A stretch of DNA of 64,000 nucleotides from Mycoplasma zalophi (lineage in GTDB: Bacteria > Bacillota_I > Bacilli_A > Mycoplasmatales > Metamycoplasmataceae), in contig NZ_JAHMHI010000001.1 in NCBI RefSeq assembly GCF_018914005.1, forward strand, positions 558,001-622,000. The letters run 5' to 3'. This document shows, piece by piece, positions 23,249 through 33,272 of this stretch (its first letter is position 1; the number at the start of each line of letters is the position of its first letter). The notes under the pieces are model-generated. The model was not told the origin of the DNA. It did not search any database and saw nothing but the letters and a program-made list of their open reading frames with translations. The translations under genes and the position numbers were made by a program.

Positions 23249-25549
23249 TTATTCCTTTGTTTTATCTTCGATATAAATTGTTGGATTATCTTGTTTCATC
23301 ATAGTTAATCATTTTTCATTATTTATTAAGTGTTTGTTATAAACAACAACTTTTTTAAGTAATGCTCAATGGTCTTTGCTAATTTCAGCATATCTTACAT
23401 TTTTAGGTAATACTAATGTTTCAATTTGTGTTTCAGTAAAACCAGCAAAATATTCAAGGCCTTCAGGTAAAACTAGTTCTTCTATTGGAGTTACATTAAA
23501 TCCCCCTATTTTAGTAACTGTTGATGGTATTTTAATTGATGAAATATTAGTAAAACCAAATCCATCTAATTTTATTAGTCCTTCAGGAAGATTAATTTCA
23601 GTTATTAATTTATTAAAATTAAATGCATCAGATGTAATTTCTTTTAGTGTTGATGGTAAATTTATAGAAGAAATTTGTGATTTTTCCCCAGAAAACCCAC
23701 CTAATATTTCTAAATGCTCTGGCAATTTAATTTCTTTTAAAGCAGAATTAGCAAATGAATTTGGTTCAATAACCACTAAAGTTTCAGGTAGTATAACATT
23801 TTCAAGCCGAGGAGTATTTGCAAACCCACCTAGTTTTGTCAATCCAGAATTTAATCATAAATATTTAACAGATGTAGCATCAAATGCATTTTCAGTTATT
23901 TCTTTTAAGTTATCTGGAGTTTTAACCTTTGTTATTTTTGTATTTGCAAACCCACCTAATATTTCAAGCGAATCTGGTAAATTTATCTCTTTAATATCAG
24001 TTTCATCAAATGAATGTCGATAAATAACTTTTAAGTTTTTAGGTAAATTAATTTCACTTATTTTTGTATTTGCAAACCCACCTAATTTTTCTAAATTCTC
24101 AGGTAAAGATACTTTTGAAATATTAGTTGCATCAAAAGTATTTGCAAAAATTTCAGTAACCGTAGATGGTATGTTTATGTTTCAAATATTTCAGTTTGCA
24201 AACCCACCTAATGATTTTAATTTAGAAGGTAAATTTATATTAACTGGTTGAATTTGAATATCAGTATTTAAATCAAAAGTATTTGGTGCGATATATGTTA
24301 TTGAATCTGGTAAAGTAACTTCTGTAAGATCTAATTTTGCAAACCCACCTATTTTTTTAATTCCATCTGGAAAAGAAATGGAAATAATTCTTGTTGCATC
24401 AAATGAGTTAGGTGCAATTTCTTGCAAATTAGCTGGTAAATTTAAACTAGATATTAAAGTTGTTTGAAACCCACCTAATTTTTCTAAAGTTGAAGGCAGT
24501 GAAATACTTCGTAAATTTTTAGAAAATGCAAAAGCATCTTTTGAAATTTCAATTATTCCTTCAGGAAAAGAAACAGATTCAAATTGTGAATTTTTAAACC
24601 CACCTATTTTTTTAAGACTTGTAGGAAGGTTTAAAATTTTAAATTTAGGTTCTTCAAAAGCATCATCTGAAATTTCTTGTAAATTATTATTAAAAGTGAT
24701 ACTTGATATATTTGTGTGTGAAAACCCACCCAATACTCTTAAATTTTTATTAAGTGATAATTCTTGAATTGGTGTTAAATCTAATGTATTTTTGTGAATT
24801 ATTTCCAAATTATCAGGAAGTTTTATATTTGATATTCCTGTATTCGCAAACCCACCTAATTCAATTAAACCGTTTGGTAAAATAAGTTCAGCTACTTTTG
24901 TGTTATCAAACGAGTTAGGTAAAATTTTTTTTAGGTTATTAGGTAAAATCAATTTATTTATTTTAGTATTTGCAAACCCACCCAATACTTTTAAATTTTC
25001 AGGTAAAGATAAATTATTTATAGAACTATTATTAAATGCCCTTTGTCCTATGTACAATAAAGAATTAGGTAAATGAATCGTTTCTAAATTAAAATAATTT
25101 TCAAAAGCCCCATCTGAAATTTTAGTTATTCCTTCAGGTATAGTAATTTCTTTTAAATCTTTTGAAAATGTTTTTATTACTTTGTTTTTTGTTAGGATAT
25201 TTGCATTGTTTTCTTCGGGGTCTTCAATATTTTGAATATCTTTTTCACTATAAAAAGCTAATTTATCTAAATTACTTTTAATTTTAGAAATTAAATTATT
25301 TTTTAAATTTTTATATTCATTTTCAGTGAGTGAATTAGATTTTAATTTAGTTTCTAGATTGATTATCATATTTAATGTTTCATCATCAGTTACTTGTTTT
25401 TTTCATTCATTTATTTCTTCATTTATTTGATCTTTATTTATATTTTGTATTTGATTGTCTTTTGCACAAGATACCAAAGTAAATGTAGTTATCAAAAATG
25501 GTGTTGATAACATAGATAGATAAAAGAATTTATTAGTTTTTTTGTTCAT
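23249..25549 (-). CDS. Leucine-rich-repeat (BspA-like) lipoprotein 1
   Basis: 766 residues. The signal peptide ends in LVSC (lipid cysteine 28). Residues about 120-730 are almost entirely BspA-type LRRs arranged as a double unit of about 42 residues: L-x-x-L-G-G-F-A-N-T-x-I-x-x-L-x-L-P-x-x-L-x-x-I-x-x-N-S-F-D. At DNA level the GGFANT part recurs as TTTGCAAACCCACCTAAT (reverse strand) roughly every 126-140 bases. TGA-Trp codons occur at 25403-25405, 24191-24193, 23366-23368 and near the C-terminus. AAGGA lies eight bases before ATG 25549. It is the first gene after a TPP riboswitch/terminator and heads the operon with LRR lipoprotein 2 and the protease-like lipoprotein. Confidence 0.87.
23490..24990 (-). 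repeat. Tandem ~126-140 bp repeats encoding LGGFANT leucine-rich units
   Basis: Copies of the sequence encoding L-G-G-F(-A-N-T) occur near 23498, 23693, 23823, 23947, 24075, 24199, 24340, 24468, 24597, 24722, 24848 and 24974. The unit is 42 residues in its commonest form. Copies have diverged at the DNA level outside the conserved core, so they are not freshly duplicated, but they offer substrate for unequal recombination. Confidence 0.8.
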
Positions 25550-25570
25550 AAATGTTCCTTTTAGCAAGAG

Positions 25571-25607
25571 CAATTAAAAAGAGAGGTGCCTAAGGCACTT
25601 CTCTTCT
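25571..25607 (-). terminator. Riboswitch-associated terminator before the LRR operon
   Basis: On the minus strand GAGAAGTGCC (25603-25594) pairs with GGCACCTCTC (25590-25581) across a 3-base loop, with one mismatch, and is followed by five T's (25580-25576). It lies between the TPP aptamer and the start codon, the classical position for a metabolite-controlled intrinsic terminator. Confidence 0.85.
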
Positions 25608-25683
25608 CAAAACCATAACGCATGAATTACCATGATCTGCTTCAAACGGTTTAATCTCAGCTTTTAAAAGCACCCTCGCATAA
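25608..25683 (-). promoter_or_regulatory. TPP (THI-box) riboswitch, operon of LRR lipoproteins
   Basis: The minus-strand sequence carries the conserved THI-box elements in order: GGGTGC (from about 25676), CTGAGA (25661-25656), TTTGAAGC, then AGATCATGGTAATTCATGCG (about 25639-25620). These match the TPP-binding consensus (GGGGUGC, CUGAGA, CCUGAUCUGG...AAUxCCAGCGUA). A terminator follows. When TPP is bound such elements normally switch off transcription, so the LRR/protease operon should be expressed when thiamine diphosphate is scarce. The family identity is strong; the regulatory direction is inferred from the terminator arrangement. Confidence 0.92.
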
Positions 25684-25687
25684 TAAA

Positions 25688-25693
25688 ATTATA
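25688..25693 (-). promoter_or_regulatory. -10 box upstream of the minus-strand TPP riboswitch
   Basis: TATAAT on the minus strand lies just before the aptamer, which would put the transcription start within a few bases of its 5' strand. Confidence 0.55.
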
Positions 25694-25733
25694 AATGATT
25701 TTTATCTATTTTTTGTCTTTTGACCTTAAAGAT

Positions 25734-25770
25734 TAAAAAAATCAAGTTATTTTAAATTCTTGATTTTTTA
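25734..25770 (-). terminator. Terminator of the nrdFIE operon
   Basis: An 11-bp stem, AAAAAATCAAG with CTTGATTTTTT, lies about 20 bases after the nrdE stop. The T-run follows on the minus strand. It separates nrdE from the TPP-controlled operon. Confidence 0.82.
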
Positions 25771-25789
25771 GATTTTATTTATTTTTTTG

Positions 25790-27967
25790 TTAAATCGTAC
25801 AGCTTTCACACTCTAAAAGACTTGCTGTTTGTTCATTTCAATCTATGTTTTCTGAACCCTCTAAAACTTCTTGTCTTATACGAACATAGTAAATACTTGA
25901 ACAACCTTGTTTAAATGCTCTAATGTAAGCTTTGTTTAAATCTCTGGTTGTTGCTTTATCATTCATAAATAAAGTTAGTGAAATTGCTTGATCAATATGT
26001 TTTTGAGCTTTTGCGGCTATATCAATAATTGGATCAGGTCCTAATTCATAAGCGCCTTGTTCATAATATTTGTAATTATTTTCATCTAATTTATAAGCAG
26101 AAGAATATACTCTACCTAATTTTCCTTCTTTTCTTATTTCAATCGGAGCAACTACTGGTTGTAAAGAAGGGGTACATGAACTCAAATATGAAATTGAACC
26201 TGTTGGTGCAATAGCCATTAAATGAGAATTAGCAAGACCGGTTTTTTGTATTTCATTACTTAATTCAATTCAATCTTGTTGTGTGGGTATTTTTATATTT
26301 CTTGATTCAAATATGTTTTTAATTTTTTCAGTTTTAAACATGTATTCTTGAGGATCGTTTTCAGTATATTTTTTAAAATATGATCCATTAGCATATTTTG
26401 ATGTAGTAAAGTTGTCATAAGTTTTGTTGTATTCTTTTGCTAGTTTATTTGATGCTTTGAATGCGTAATAAGCAACTGTGTAGAAAAATAAATCAGTAAA
26501 TTCTAATGCTTCTGGTGAATTATAATATATACCATTGGAAGCTAAAAATCCATGTAAGTTCATAGCACCTAAACCTAAAGCATGATTTTTGGAATTACCA
26601 TTTTTTATTGAAGGAGCAGAATCTAAATTTGAAAATCTTGAAACATGATCTAGTGCTTTAATTGAATAATAAATTGATTCTTCAAATCTTGCTCCTGCTT
26701 CCATCATTTTGTCTATATTTAAAGAACCTAAGTTACATGAAATATCTTGACCTAATTTATTAATACTTAAATCTGCATTATATGTTGTTTCTGAAGAAGA
26801 TTGAACTATCTCAGAACATAAATTAGACATAACTATTCTACCTTGGTTTGGATTTCTTCTATTTACGGTGTCATCAAAAAGAATGTAAGGATAACCACTT
26901 TCAAAGTGTAATTCAGCAACTGTTTGAAAAAATTTACGTGCTGAAATAAATTTTTTGGTAATTTTATCATTATTTAACATATTGTAATATTCTTGTGTTA
27001 CAGAAATATCACTCATAGGTTTTCCATATACTTTTTCAACATCATAAGGACTAAATAAAGCCATATCTTTATTTTCTTTTGCTAATTCAAAAGTTATATC
27101 TGGAACAACAACACCTAAAGAAAGTGATTTAATTCTGATTTTTTCATCAGCATTTTCTCTTTTTGTATCTAAAAATTGCATGATATCTGGATGGTGTGCA
27201 TGTAGATAAACTGCTCCAGCACCTTGTCTTTGTCCTAATTGATTTGCATAACTAAAACTATCTTCAAGTATTTTCATTACAGGAACTACCCCTGTTGCTT
27301 GACCTTGAATATTTTTAATAGGAGCACCAAATTCACGTAGATTTGTTAATAATAAACTAACCCCACCACCTCTTTTTGATAATTGTAAACTTGTAGATAC
27401 TGCTCTTGCAATAGATTCCATGTTGTCTTCAATTCTAATTAAATAACAACTTACATATTCTCCTCTTTGCTTTTTACCTGCATTTAAAAAAGTTGGAGTA
27501 GCAGGTTGTAATCTACCACTTAAAATTTCTTTTAATATATTTTTGGTATCTTCAAAATTTCCATTTCCTAAAAATAATGCATTCATTAATGCTCTTTCAC
27601 TGTAGGTTTCAAGGAATTCTTTTCCATCAAAACTTTTTAAACAATATGAATTATAAAACTTTACAGCTCCCATAAATGAACGAAAATGGTGGTTATATTC
27701 TTTGATAACTTCATATAGTTCTTCTAATTGTTTTTTATTTACATTATTAACAACTTCTTCTTCATAATAATGATTTTTAACTAAATAGTCCATTCTAGCA
27801 TGAATATTATCAAATTTTTTCATTGCTGGTCTAATTGTCTTTTGCATATAAATTTCAATGGCTTTTTGGTCATTTTCATAAACATCTTTACCTTTTGAAA
27901 ATTTTGTTAGTGCATTAAAAGCAAGATACAAATCTGCATCTTTAAATTCTTTTGTGTTTGACGACAT
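25790..27967 (-). CDS. nrdE: Class Ib-type ribonucleotide reductase large subunit NrdE
   Basis: 725 residues, normal NrdE length; it reduces ribonucleoside diphosphates to deoxy forms. Visible signatures are YVSCYLIRI (active-site Cys of the redox pair), LSKRGGGVS, NLCSEIVQ, DISCNLGSLN (second Cys), GLGAMNLHGFL, MAIAPTGSISYLSSCTPSLQP, the radical-path tyrosines near YYVRIR, and the C-terminal redoxin-facing pair CESC in LLECESCTI. TGA-Trp codons occur at 26270-26272 and 25838-25840. It is the last gene of nrdF-nrdI-nrdE, the order usual in mycoplasmas, and works with the unusual NrdF upstream. Confidence 0.96.
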
Positions 27968-27978
27968 ATTTTCTCTTT

Positions 27979-28428
27979 CTATTTATTTCAAATTTCTTTT
28001 AATATTTTTCTTACTTTTTCTACCTCTGCTATTGATCCTCTTAGTTCAATTGTGGTTAAAAGAGGAACATTTAATTTGTTACTTAAAACATAACCCGCTA
28101 AACCATAAGTATCACCAAAATTAGTATTTCCAGTACCAATTACAGCAACACAATTTTTTCTATTGCTTTCTATGTTTAAAAATTTAATTATTTGTTTAGG
28201 AACAGCTCCTTTAGTTTCTCCTAATCCACCTGAAAATGTTGGTGAAACTAAAACATATTGTTGATTTACTAAACAAGTTTCAGGATCGTCTTGTGGAATT
28301 CTTGTGTTTGCAACTTCAAGTTTTGAAACAAAATGTTTTGTATTTTCTGTTCTAGATGAGAAATAAACTACGTGAATTTCTCCTGATGCTTTTGGCATTT
28401 CTGCGTGTAAATTATCTTTAATATCCAT
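27979..28428 (-). CDS. nrdI: Flavodoxin-like ribonucleotide reductase accessory protein NrdI
   Basis: 149 residues from ATG 28428. An in-frame TTG at 28443 overlaps nrdF and is a less likely start. NrdI is an FMN flavodoxin that supplies the oxidant needed to generate the NrdF radical. The phosphate loop VYFSSRTENTKHF and the later flavin-binding segments SPTFSGGLGETKG and GTGNTNFGDTYGLAG are clear. One TGA-Trp lies near the C-terminus, and the stop is TAG 27979-27981. It starts two bases after the nrdF stop, so it is translated with nrdF and nrdE. Confidence 0.94.
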
Positions 28429-28430
28429 AA

Positions 28431-29444
28431 TTAAAACTCTCAATCTTCATCTTCTGTTTCCTCAGTAACTCCCATAATATATGAACTACCGTTACCTGAA
28501 AAGAAGTCATGATTTTCATCTGCTCTTGCTGAAAGTTGCGCAAAAACTTCTGGTGATATTTTTGTTTCTTCAGCTGTAAATGGTGAATCATATCCACAAT
28601 TTTGTAAAAATTTTCCTGCATTATATAAACTAAAACGAATTGCATCTTCCGCTAGTCCAAATCCGTCATAAAGTTCAGTTAAAAATTCTTTTTCTAAATC
28701 AATTAATTTATATAATATATCAAATACAAACTCCTTATATTCTTGTTGTTTTTCTGGAGAAAGTTTTTCAACTTTTTTACGGTATTTGTAACCTGAATAA
28801 TAGTTATGCAATACTTTATCTCTTAAAATTAATCTAATAATATCACTTGTGTTTGGTAACTTACCTCTTGCTGATAAATAAAATGGTAAGTAGAATCCTC
28901 CATATAGTAAAAACCCTGGCATAAGTGCTGCTGCTATTTTTGATTTTAGTGGATCATCTGAAATATAAAAAGGAATTAAAAATTTTGCTCTTGCTTGCAG
29001 TTTTTCATTATTTATAACTCATTCATGAGCTTCTTCAATTTCTTCTGATGTATTTAAAGTACTAAAAATTGTACCATAGCTTCTAGCATGCACTCCAACC
29101 ATAAATGCAAAGTTTGCATAAATAAATTGTTCATGATCTGTTAGTGCATTAGGAATTTGTGCAGTATCTCCTAACGTCGCTTGAATAGTGTCTAATAAAG
29201 TAAGACCTGTAAATGTTCTTGTAAGAAGTTGTTGTCAACTTTTATCCATTTCATTTCATGATTTTAAATCATTAGATACAGGAATTTTTTCAGGTAATCA
29301 AAAGTTTTGCGTAACTCTAGTTCATACTTCTAAATCTTTATCATCGTTTATAACATTTCAATTAATAGCACGTAATGAACCTTGTAAATTTTCCTTTACG
29401 TAACCTAATGGATTGTTAGAATTAAAATAATATTTGTTTTTCAT
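28431..29444 (-). CDS. nrdF: Metal-free (class Ie, VPK-type) ribonucleotide reductase radical subunit
   Basis: 337 residues, full-length NrdF with blocks GLTLLDTIQ, VHARSYGTIFSTL, LPFYLSARGKL, IIRLILRDK and the C-terminal docking segment DENHDFFSGNGSSY...EDED-WEF. Compared with metal-dependent NrdF, three carboxylate ligands are replaced. The Glu of MEAVH is Val116 (MVGVH), the Glu of FLESF is Pro176 (LMPGF), and the Glu of RDEAVH is Lys210 (RDKVLH). Asp85, His119 and His213 remain, and the radical tyrosine is Tyr123 (HARSY). This Val-Pro-Lys set defines the class Ie enzymes known from mycoplasmas and some other bacteria, which use a DOPA radical without metal. AGGT precedes the start. First gene of the operon. 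Confidence 0.95.
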
Positions 29445-29786
29445 TTTTTACCTCGTGCTTTTTATTTTAACAACAAAAAAGATCATTTACCTAAAAAAAT
29501 ATAATGTTTTTTTTCTTCAATTTTCTGTATAAAAAAATGTAAAAAAACTAAGAACAATAAACCATTTTTTTATCTCTTACCTTTCATTTTTTATCAAACC
29601 TAAACAACTTTAGTAATGACTTTTTATCATAAATAAAATACCATTTTTTTATTTTTAATCAAGTTTTTTTGAAATTTCTTTTTTTATAAAAAACTTAACT
29701 GATAATAAAAAATTAAAAAAATATTTTTATATTTATAAATTTCAAAAATAATAAAATATACTATATTAAAAAGGTAGGTAATATGT
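29445..29786. promoter_or_regulatory. Divergent promoter region nrdF / hydrolase
   Basis: 342 bases of very A/T-rich DNA without a gene. It must hold the nrdF promoter (minus) and that of the hydrolase (plus). A TATACT at 29757-29762 and AGGTAGGT before ATG 29787 fit the plus-strand gene. I see no clear riboswitch or operator here. Confidence 0.5.
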
Positions 29787-30587
29787 ATGAATAAAATATA
29801 TAAAATTGCAAATGAAGATATAAATACTTTTTTAGAAGATGATTTTGAAACTTCAAAAAAACCAATATTATTGTTTTTGCATGGATTTGGAGATAGTTTA
29901 AACACTATTAGACCAATTATTAACATGCAAAACAAACCATTCTCGATTGTTGCTATTGATATGCCTGGTTGTGGTAAAAGTTCTTGAAATATTAGACCAA
30001 TTACTTTGGAACATTATTTTGAAGTTGCTGAGGAATTTGTTGATATTGTTTTAAAAGGTCGTGAAGTTTATGTTATAGGTCATTCACTTGGATCATTAAG
30101 TGCGTTGTATCTTTTAAGAAAAAACAAAGCTAAATATGCAACATTAGTAGGAGCTGCACATTATTTAATACACAAACAAAAATTAGAATTTGGAAAAAAA
30201 TATTTAATTCCTATTTCTAAAGAAAATGCTATTGAATCATATTTAAAATTAACAGCAACACCAGAAGCATTTCGAAAAGAAGCTGAAATGTATGCAAATA
30301 TGATAGTTAATAATAAAAATTTAAGATTTAAAAAATTTCATTACTTAGTTGATCAACAAATGTTAAATATTGAATATATATATGAAAATTACTATGATTG
30401 ATACAAAGCAACTGATAAATATCAATTATGTGTTGGTGAATTTGATCAATATACATATCCTGAAGAAATTCAATTAGTCGCTAAACAAATGAATAAAAAT
30501 TTTAAAATAATAAAAAATGCAGGACATGCAACTTTTTATGATAATTCACAAGAAATTTATGATTTTGCTTTAAAAATGTTTAAATAA
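29787..30587 (+). CDS. Alpha/beta hydrolase
   Basis: 266 residues, typical of small single-domain alpha/beta hydrolases. The oxyanion motif is LFLHGFGDS (about 29-37), followed by AIDMPGCGKSSW. The nucleophile elbow is VIGHSLGS (Ser100), the acid probably in CVGEFDQYT, and the catalytic His in NAGHATF. A lid region with FRKEAEMYANMI lies between. It is likely a cytosolic esterase, lipase or peptidase; the substrate cannot be predicted. TGA-Trp codons occur at 29985 and 30399. The next gene starts two bases after its stop, so they form one transcript. Confidence 0.88.
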
Positions 30588-30588
30588 T

Positions 30589-31032
30589 ATGGAAAAAATA
30601 CCAAAAGATTATTTTGTAGATAAATATGTAGAATTTATTAAAAAATTATGTATTAAGTATAACCAAATACCTACTCCATTTGAAAAATTAAAAATTTCTG
30701 ATTTTATTAAAATCAAAAATTACAAAGTAACTAGCAAAATGTGAAAATATCAAAGACATCATATTGACGAAATGTGAATTTCAGGAGCAATATTAGCATC
30801 TATGAAAAAAGAATATGCTCAGGGATTAAGTGTAGTTTGTTCAAATGAAGAACATTTATTTTTACATTATTTAATTGTTTGTAATAATCAAACATCACCT
30901 AATGATGGAATGTTAATGCAAACTGATTTAGCATTTTGAGATAGAGTTGTTAAAAAAATGTGTCAAGAAAACAACATTATTTATAACAAAAATTGAACAT
31001 CTTTACTGTCATCTTTTAAATGAAATTCTTAA
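30589..31032 (+). CDS. Unrecognised 147-residue cytosolic protein
   Basis: I do not recognise this protein. It follows the hydrolase by one base and was missed under the standard code because five TGA codons (Trp) break the frame. It has no signal peptide or membrane segment. It contains an internal cysteine in VVCSNEEHLFLHYLIVCNN and a Trp-rich middle (KMWKYQRHHIDEMWISGA). Codon use matches its neighbours. Tight spacing suggests a joint role with the hydrolase. Confidence 0.75.
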
Positions 31033-31084
31033 AAATGTATTTTTGATAGTAAATAAATTTAGCCATTTTAATACCATTATAAAG

Positions 31085-31090
31085 TATAAT
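31085..31090 (+). promoter_or_regulatory. -10 box of the thiamine-type ABC operon
   Basis: TATAAT directly before the TPP aptamer; transcription would start at about 31097 or slightly upstream, inside the P1 stem. Confidence 0.6.
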
Positions 31091-31091
31091 T

Positions 31092-31170
31092 TAATTAACA
31101 GAGGTGCTAAAATGGCTGAGAATATACTCTTAAAGCTGATCATGGTAATTCATGCGTAGCGAGTTAATTA
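31092..31170 (+). promoter_or_regulatory. TPP (THI-box) riboswitch, Cypl/p37-type transporter operon
   Basis: The closing stem P1 is perfect (TAATTAAC 31092-31099 with GTTAATTA 31163-31170). Inside are GAGGTGC, GGCTGAGA (about 31115-31122) and CTGATCATGGTAATTCATGC followed by GTAG, the conserved TPP-binding core. It lies upstream of a lipoprotein-ATPase-permease set, the expected target for thiamine uptake control. Confidence 0.95.
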
Positions 31171-31179
31171 TATAGTCTT

Positions 31180-31210
31180 TTCCTCTCTGTTACAAGGAGG
31201 AATTTTTTTG
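31180..31210 (+). terminator. Expression-platform hairpin that also covers the ribosome binding site
   Basis: TTCCTC (31180-31185) pairs with GAGGAA (31197-31202), followed by seven T's. The 3' arm contains the Shine-Dalgarno AAGGAGG (31194-31200) of the next gene, and the T-run runs into its TTG start codon. The hairpin can therefore act as terminator and as ribosome-site sequestrator. Confidence 0.7.
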
Positions 31211-32527
31211 AAAAAAATAAGCAAAAAATTAATTTGAAAAATATTTATAACTGGTTTTTTATTAGCAGGAACCAGTACTTTTGCAATATCCTGTGCTGAT
31301 CCCAACACTAATACTAGCACTAATACTAAAACTAATCCCCACACAATTAAAAATACAAAAACAGATGAAAATTGAGATACAGAGATAACCATTACATATA
31401 ACTGGGCAAATAAAGGTTTTCTTTCTCCAGAAAAAAATACTCAAAAATCACCTAATGATGTGTTTTTAGAAAAATTACAGTATAAATTTAATGAATTAAA
31501 AAATGCTGATAATGATTTAAAAAAATATCCTGATGTAATATTTAAAACTGCTGAAGTTTCAAATGATAATGCAAGGGACAATTTATTAATCGACCAAATA
31601 GATAATGATATTTCAATTATTCCATATAAAATACTTGGAGATAAGATTGATAAAAATAATTTAGACCAGTATCCAAATTATGTGGGTAATACTGAAACAT
31701 TAGCATTTAAATGAACGCTCGATGATAATGCTAAATATTTAGATGGAAGTGATAATGATCCACTTATTAAAACCGCAAAAGAAAATAATAAAATATATTT
31801 TTCAGAAAATGGAGAGTATCCTGATTGATGAAAAATTAAAAAACAATTAGAGTGAGATGGCTCAAAATATAAAGTATTTTATGATAACACAGATAAAACT
31901 ACACAATTTTATCGTGGAGCAATTTACATTTCAGGAACAGATGATGAATTAAAAGCAATTGAAAATTCTTGAAAATCAAAAAATTGAGAAGAATTTTCAA
32001 AATATGGGATTATTTTCCAAGGTACCTCAAGTTTAGGTGGATATAGATTACAAGCAAATTTAATTGCAAAAAACTTTAATTTAAGCTCAATTGAAGTAAA
32101 TAAATATTTCACAGATCAAGAAAACAAAAATAACAAAAAAGTGGAGCAAAATAGTCAAGTTTCAATTAGATTAGGTAAAAAAGACAGTCTAGGTCATGTA
32201 TTTCACATAGGTTTTGATGATGAAGGTGTTTTAAACTGAACGGAATCTATTGAAAATGAAGATCATTTTACACCTACTGATCCAAATGCAAAAATACGTG
32301 TTTTAACTCTGACAGATCCTGCTCCTTATAATGGAGTTTTTAGAAGAAAAGGGCTTTCAGAAAAACAAAGTTCATTAGTTATGAAAGCTTTACAAAGCCT
32401 TTCAATTGAAGAAAATCAATTAGGAATTTACACCGGATTTAATAAATTTGTTGCCGGTGATGTCGATACGTTTAAAAAATATATTGATATTTATAATACA
32501 AATACAATAGATACAAAGAATAAATAA
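31208..32527 (+). CDS. Thiamine/TPP-binding lipoprotein, Cypl (p37) type
   Basis: 439 residues starting at TTG 31208, placed by AAGGAGG seven bases upstream; no ATG gives a signal peptide. The peptide ends in FAISC (lipid cysteine 29), followed by a Thr/Asn spacer. The mature part looks like a phosphonate-type periplasmic-binding-fold protein: ITITYNWANKGF at the start, FQGTSSLGGYRLQ in the middle, and RVLTLTDPAPYNGVFRRKGLS near the end. TPP riboswitch, order and ATPase/permease partners match the M. hyorhinis p37-p29-p69 system, whose p37 binds thiamine diphosphate. The role as TPP/thiamine receptor is inferred from that set. TGA-Trp codons are frequent. Confidence 0.85.
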
Positions 32528-32528
32528 T

Positions 32529-33272
32529 ATGATGAATTTAAAGTTTAAAAAAGTTGATATCAAATATAAAAAAAATGAAAATGCTATTTTATCTAATATA
32601 AATTTTGAAATAAAAGCAGGAGAAATGGTTGCTTTTATTGGTCAAAGTGGAGTGGGTAAGAGCACTGTTTTTAAATCAATTGTACGAAATTTAAAACCAT
32701 CAAAAGGGCAAATTCTTTTAAATAATGAAGATATTTATTTATTAAATAAAAGAAAATGAAAACAAACAATTCAAAAAATTGGTTTTTTAACACAACAACC
32801 GAATTTAATATTTACTGACAATGTTTATAACAATATTATTAGATCTATTTCACAATATAAAAATAAATTTTATAGTTTATTTTCTATCATAACTAGACAA
32901 CAAAAAATAAATATTTTTGAACAATTAGCAAATTTAAATATTTTAGATAAATCTTTTTATCGTGTATCTGAATTAAGTGGTGGACAACAACAAAGAGTAG
33001 AAATTGCTAAACTTTTAATAAAAAAAGCAGAACTTATTTTAGCTGATGAGCCAACCAGTAGTTTGGATTTTCAAACTTCATTAGAGGTATTAGAAATTTT
33101 AAAAGATTTAAATAAAAGATATGGATTAACAATAATTGTTATAATTCACGATTTAAATTTAGTAAAAAAATATTTTGATAGAGTTATAGCATTTAAAAAC
33201 AACACAATAACACTAGATAAAGAAACAAAAGATATTGAACAATGACAGCTACTTCAAACAGTACAAAAATAA
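32529..33272 (+). CDS. ABC transporter ATPase, p29 type
   Basis: 247 residues. Walker A is GQSGVGKST (about 39-47), then the Q-loop IGFLTQQPNLI, signature SELSGGQQQRVEIAK, Walker B LILADEPTSSLD and the switch histidine IVIIHD. The closest family by eye is the phosphonate (PhnC) type importer ATPase. It starts one base after the binding protein's stop and overlaps the permease by 31 bases. TGA-Trp codons occur at 32757 and 33243. It should energise uptake of the riboswitch-controlled substrate, probably thiamine or its phosphate. Confidence 0.92.

Noticed and set aside
23376-24023. A 215-codon plus-strand reading frame
   Set aside because: It is the antisense shadow of the repetitive LRR gene; codon pattern and repeats belong to the minus-strand frame.
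20637-25369. Separate small LRR proteins starting at 21053, 22511, 23842 and 25369
   Set aside because: Each is an internal segment of one of two lipoprotein genes interrupted only by TGA-Trp codons; none has its own ribosome site or signal peptide.
27979-28443. NrdI start at TTG 28443
   Set aside because: ATG 28428 lies two bases after the nrdF stop and gives the normal NrdI N-terminus; the TTG start adds five residues overlapping nrdF.
31168-31444. Minus-strand reading frames with Val/Leu or Ser/Ile repeats
   Set aside because: They are the antisense of the Thr/Asn-rich spacer after the lipid cysteine of the Cypl-type lipoprotein and of the riboswitch leader.
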